DNA from: Lysobacteraceae bacterium
GTDB lineage: Bacteria > Pseudomonadota > Gammaproteobacteria > DSM-19610
Direction: 5' to 3'
DNA length: 6,597 nt
Assembly (NCBI GenBank): GCA_020201295.1
Contig: JAIVHA010000079.1
Span: forward strand, 1 to 6,597
Shown: positions 5,312 to 6,597 of the stretch, in pieces
Numbering within the stretch: the first letter of the stretch is position 1
How the letters are laid out: the number at the start of each line of letters is the position of its first letter
Translations under genes and position numbers: made by a program
Notes under the pieces: model-generated
Seen by the model: the letters and a program-made list of their open reading frames with translations, nothing else
Databases searched by the model: none
Told to the model about the DNA's origin: nothing

Positions 5312-6597
5312 TCAAGGTTGGGCTTGCTGTATCTCGGGCAGGCGCTCCCGCAGCCGGGTGACGGGTCGTTCCAGTCGGTACTCGAATATGGCCGCATAGG
5401 CCAGCACATTGCGCACGTAGTTGCGGGTTTCGTGGAAGGGGATACGGTCCACCCACACCTCCGCGTCCTGTTCCTGCTCAGGCCGCCAGCGCTTCACGCG
5501 ATGGGGGCCGGCATTGTAGGCGGCGGTGGCCATGGCGGGGTTGCCGCCGAACTCGTCGAGCATGCGGCGCAGGTAGGCGCTGCCCAGCAGGATGTTCTTG
5601 TCGGTCTGCAGCAGGGACTGGGTATTGGGCAGTGGCACCTGCTCCTGGCGTGCGGTCATGCGTCCGGTAGCGGGCATGAGCTGCATCAGGCCCAATGCGC
5701 CAGCGGGCGAGCGGGCGTCCTGCATGAAGGCACTCTCCTGGCGGATCACGCCGAAGATCAGCGCCGGATCCAGTCGTTGATGTTGCGCGGTGCGCATGAC
5801 TTCCCGCTGGTGTAACAGGGGGAAGCGCAGGTCGAGGTCGGAGTAGTGGGCGGCATGGGCCGTGGTGATGATGGCGCGGTCATGCCAGCCCCACTGATGG
5901 GCCAGCCGTGCAGCCAGTTGCAGGTCTCGGGGCGCAAGGCGGCGGGTGAGTTCGTACCATTCCCGCCGCGCATCGGTGATCAGACCCGCGCGGTACAGTT
6001 CCCGGGCCCGCAGTACGCCGGGTGCGCGTTCCAGTTGCGCAAGTTCCGCCGGGCTGGCGGCGATGGGCTCGTCGTTCATGGCGTACTGCCAATCGAGCCG
6101 GTCCGCGGCCAGGAATCCGTGGTAGTCCCGCTCCCGTGCCAGGCGAGTGAATTCAGCCATGGCCGCGTCTTCCCTGCCCAGGGCGTGCAGGGCTCGTGCG
6201 CGCCAGTAGCGCCATTCGTTCTTGTCCCGCTCGTCGTCGGACAGGGCCGCGTGACCGTAGAGCACCTGTTCCCAATGCTCCCCCACCAGCGCCGAACGGA
6301 TGCGCCACTGCTGCACCGTATCGTCGGCGCTGGTGTCGGGGACCTGGATCAACCATTCCAGGGCGCGCGGATGATGGGCGAAGGCCGCGGACAGGGCCAT
6401 GCGTCGCAACGCCGCAGCGGCCAGTGCGGGATCCAGGCCATGTCGTGCGCGCAGGTCTTCCCAGCGGGCAAAGGCCTGTTCGGGATCATGACGGGCCAGG
6501 CGGATCAGGCCATGGTGAATGATCTCATGCGCCATGGGGCCTTCGGTGCGCCGGGCCTCGTCCGCCAGCATCTGTGCCGGTCGGCGGTGCATATCAC
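5312..6597 (-). CDS. slt: Soluble lytic murein transglycosylase (Slt70-type), N-terminus outside window
   Basis: A periplasmic peptidoglycan-cleaving enzyme that forms 1,6-anhydromuramyl products. The reading frame is open to the right edge, so the signal peptide and first part of the helical doughnut are missing; 428 complete codons remain of a protein usually near 600-650 residues. Counting from the Met at 6592, residues 1-270 are alanine-rich helical repeats of the U/L domains (for example EWRYWRARALHALGR 126-140). The lysozyme-like domain follows: LIFGVIRQESAF (278-289) with catalytic Glu286, SPAGALGLMQLMPATG (295-310), YNAGPHRVKRW (359-369), and IPFHETRNYVRNVL (384-397). All goose-type lysozyme motifs are present, so it should be active. 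First visible gene of the minus-strand block. Together with uppP it gives the window a peptidoglycan theme, but the two are on opposite strands. Confidence 0.93.
   Translation of the reverse strand, partial: DMHRRPAQMLADEARRTEGPMAHEIIHHGLIRLARHDPEQAFARWEDLRARHGLDPALAAAALRRMALSAAFAHHPRALEWLIQVPDTSADDTVQQWRIRSALVGEHWEQVLYGHAALSDDERDKNEWRYWRARALHALGREDAAMAEFTRLARERDYHGFLAADRLDWQYAMNDEPIAASPAELAQLERAPGVLRARELYRAGLITDARREWYELTRRLAPRDLQLAARLAHQWGWHDRAIITTAHAAHYSDLDLRFPLLHQREVMRTAQHQRLDPALIFGVIRQESAFMQDARSPAGALGLMQLMPATGRMTARQEQVPLPNTQSLLQTDKNILLGSAYLRRMLDEFGGNPAMATAAYNAGPHRVKRWRPEQEQDAEVWVDRIPFHETRNYVRNVLAYAAIFEYRLERPVTRLRERLPEIQQAQP

Overview
The window is a compact, GC-rich stretch of bacterial chromosome with seven protein genes in two convergent blocks. 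All proteins read as ordinary gammaproteobacterial housekeeping products. The FolB, FolK, Cca and Slt-type sequences resemble those of Pseudomonas/Chromatiales-like bacteria. REP-type palindromes built on GTAGGAGCGG...CCGCGA, typical of gammaproteobacteria such as Pseudomonas and relatives, support this. I cannot name the genus from sequence alone.

Plus-strand block (about 178-3029): folB (dihydroneopterin aldolase), folK (HPPK), a MidA/NDUFAF7-family SAM-dependent methyltransferase, and uppP/bacA (undecaprenyl-diphosphatase). The first three are tightly packed: 14 nt between folB and folK, and a probable 8-nt overlap between folK and the methyltransferase. A probable extended -10 promoter lies at 142-150. 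FolB and FolK catalyse consecutive steps of tetrahydrofolate synthesis. UppP recycles the lipid carrier used for peptidoglycan.

Minus-strand block (6597 down to 3111): the C-terminal two thirds or so of an Slt70-type soluble lytic transglycosylase that runs off the right edge, an atypical short-chain dehydrogenase/reductase of the NDUFA9-like group, and cca (tRNA CCA-adding enzyme). Spacers of 60 and 26 nt suggest one transcript. The Cca protein keeps its nucleotidyltransferase head but has lost the HD phosphohydrolase residues of the E. coli enzyme.

The most unusual structure is around uppP. It sits exactly between two inverted copies of the same 20-bp REP core (2215-2234 and 3032-3051). 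The segment between them starts with ATG and ends with TGA, but that ATG is one base out of frame with the gene, so uppP has no normal start codon in its expected place. A third REP pair opens the window (1-54). I found no tRNA, rRNA, CRISPR array, insertion sequence or clear novel defence or mobile system. No gene-free stretch exceeds 300 bases.
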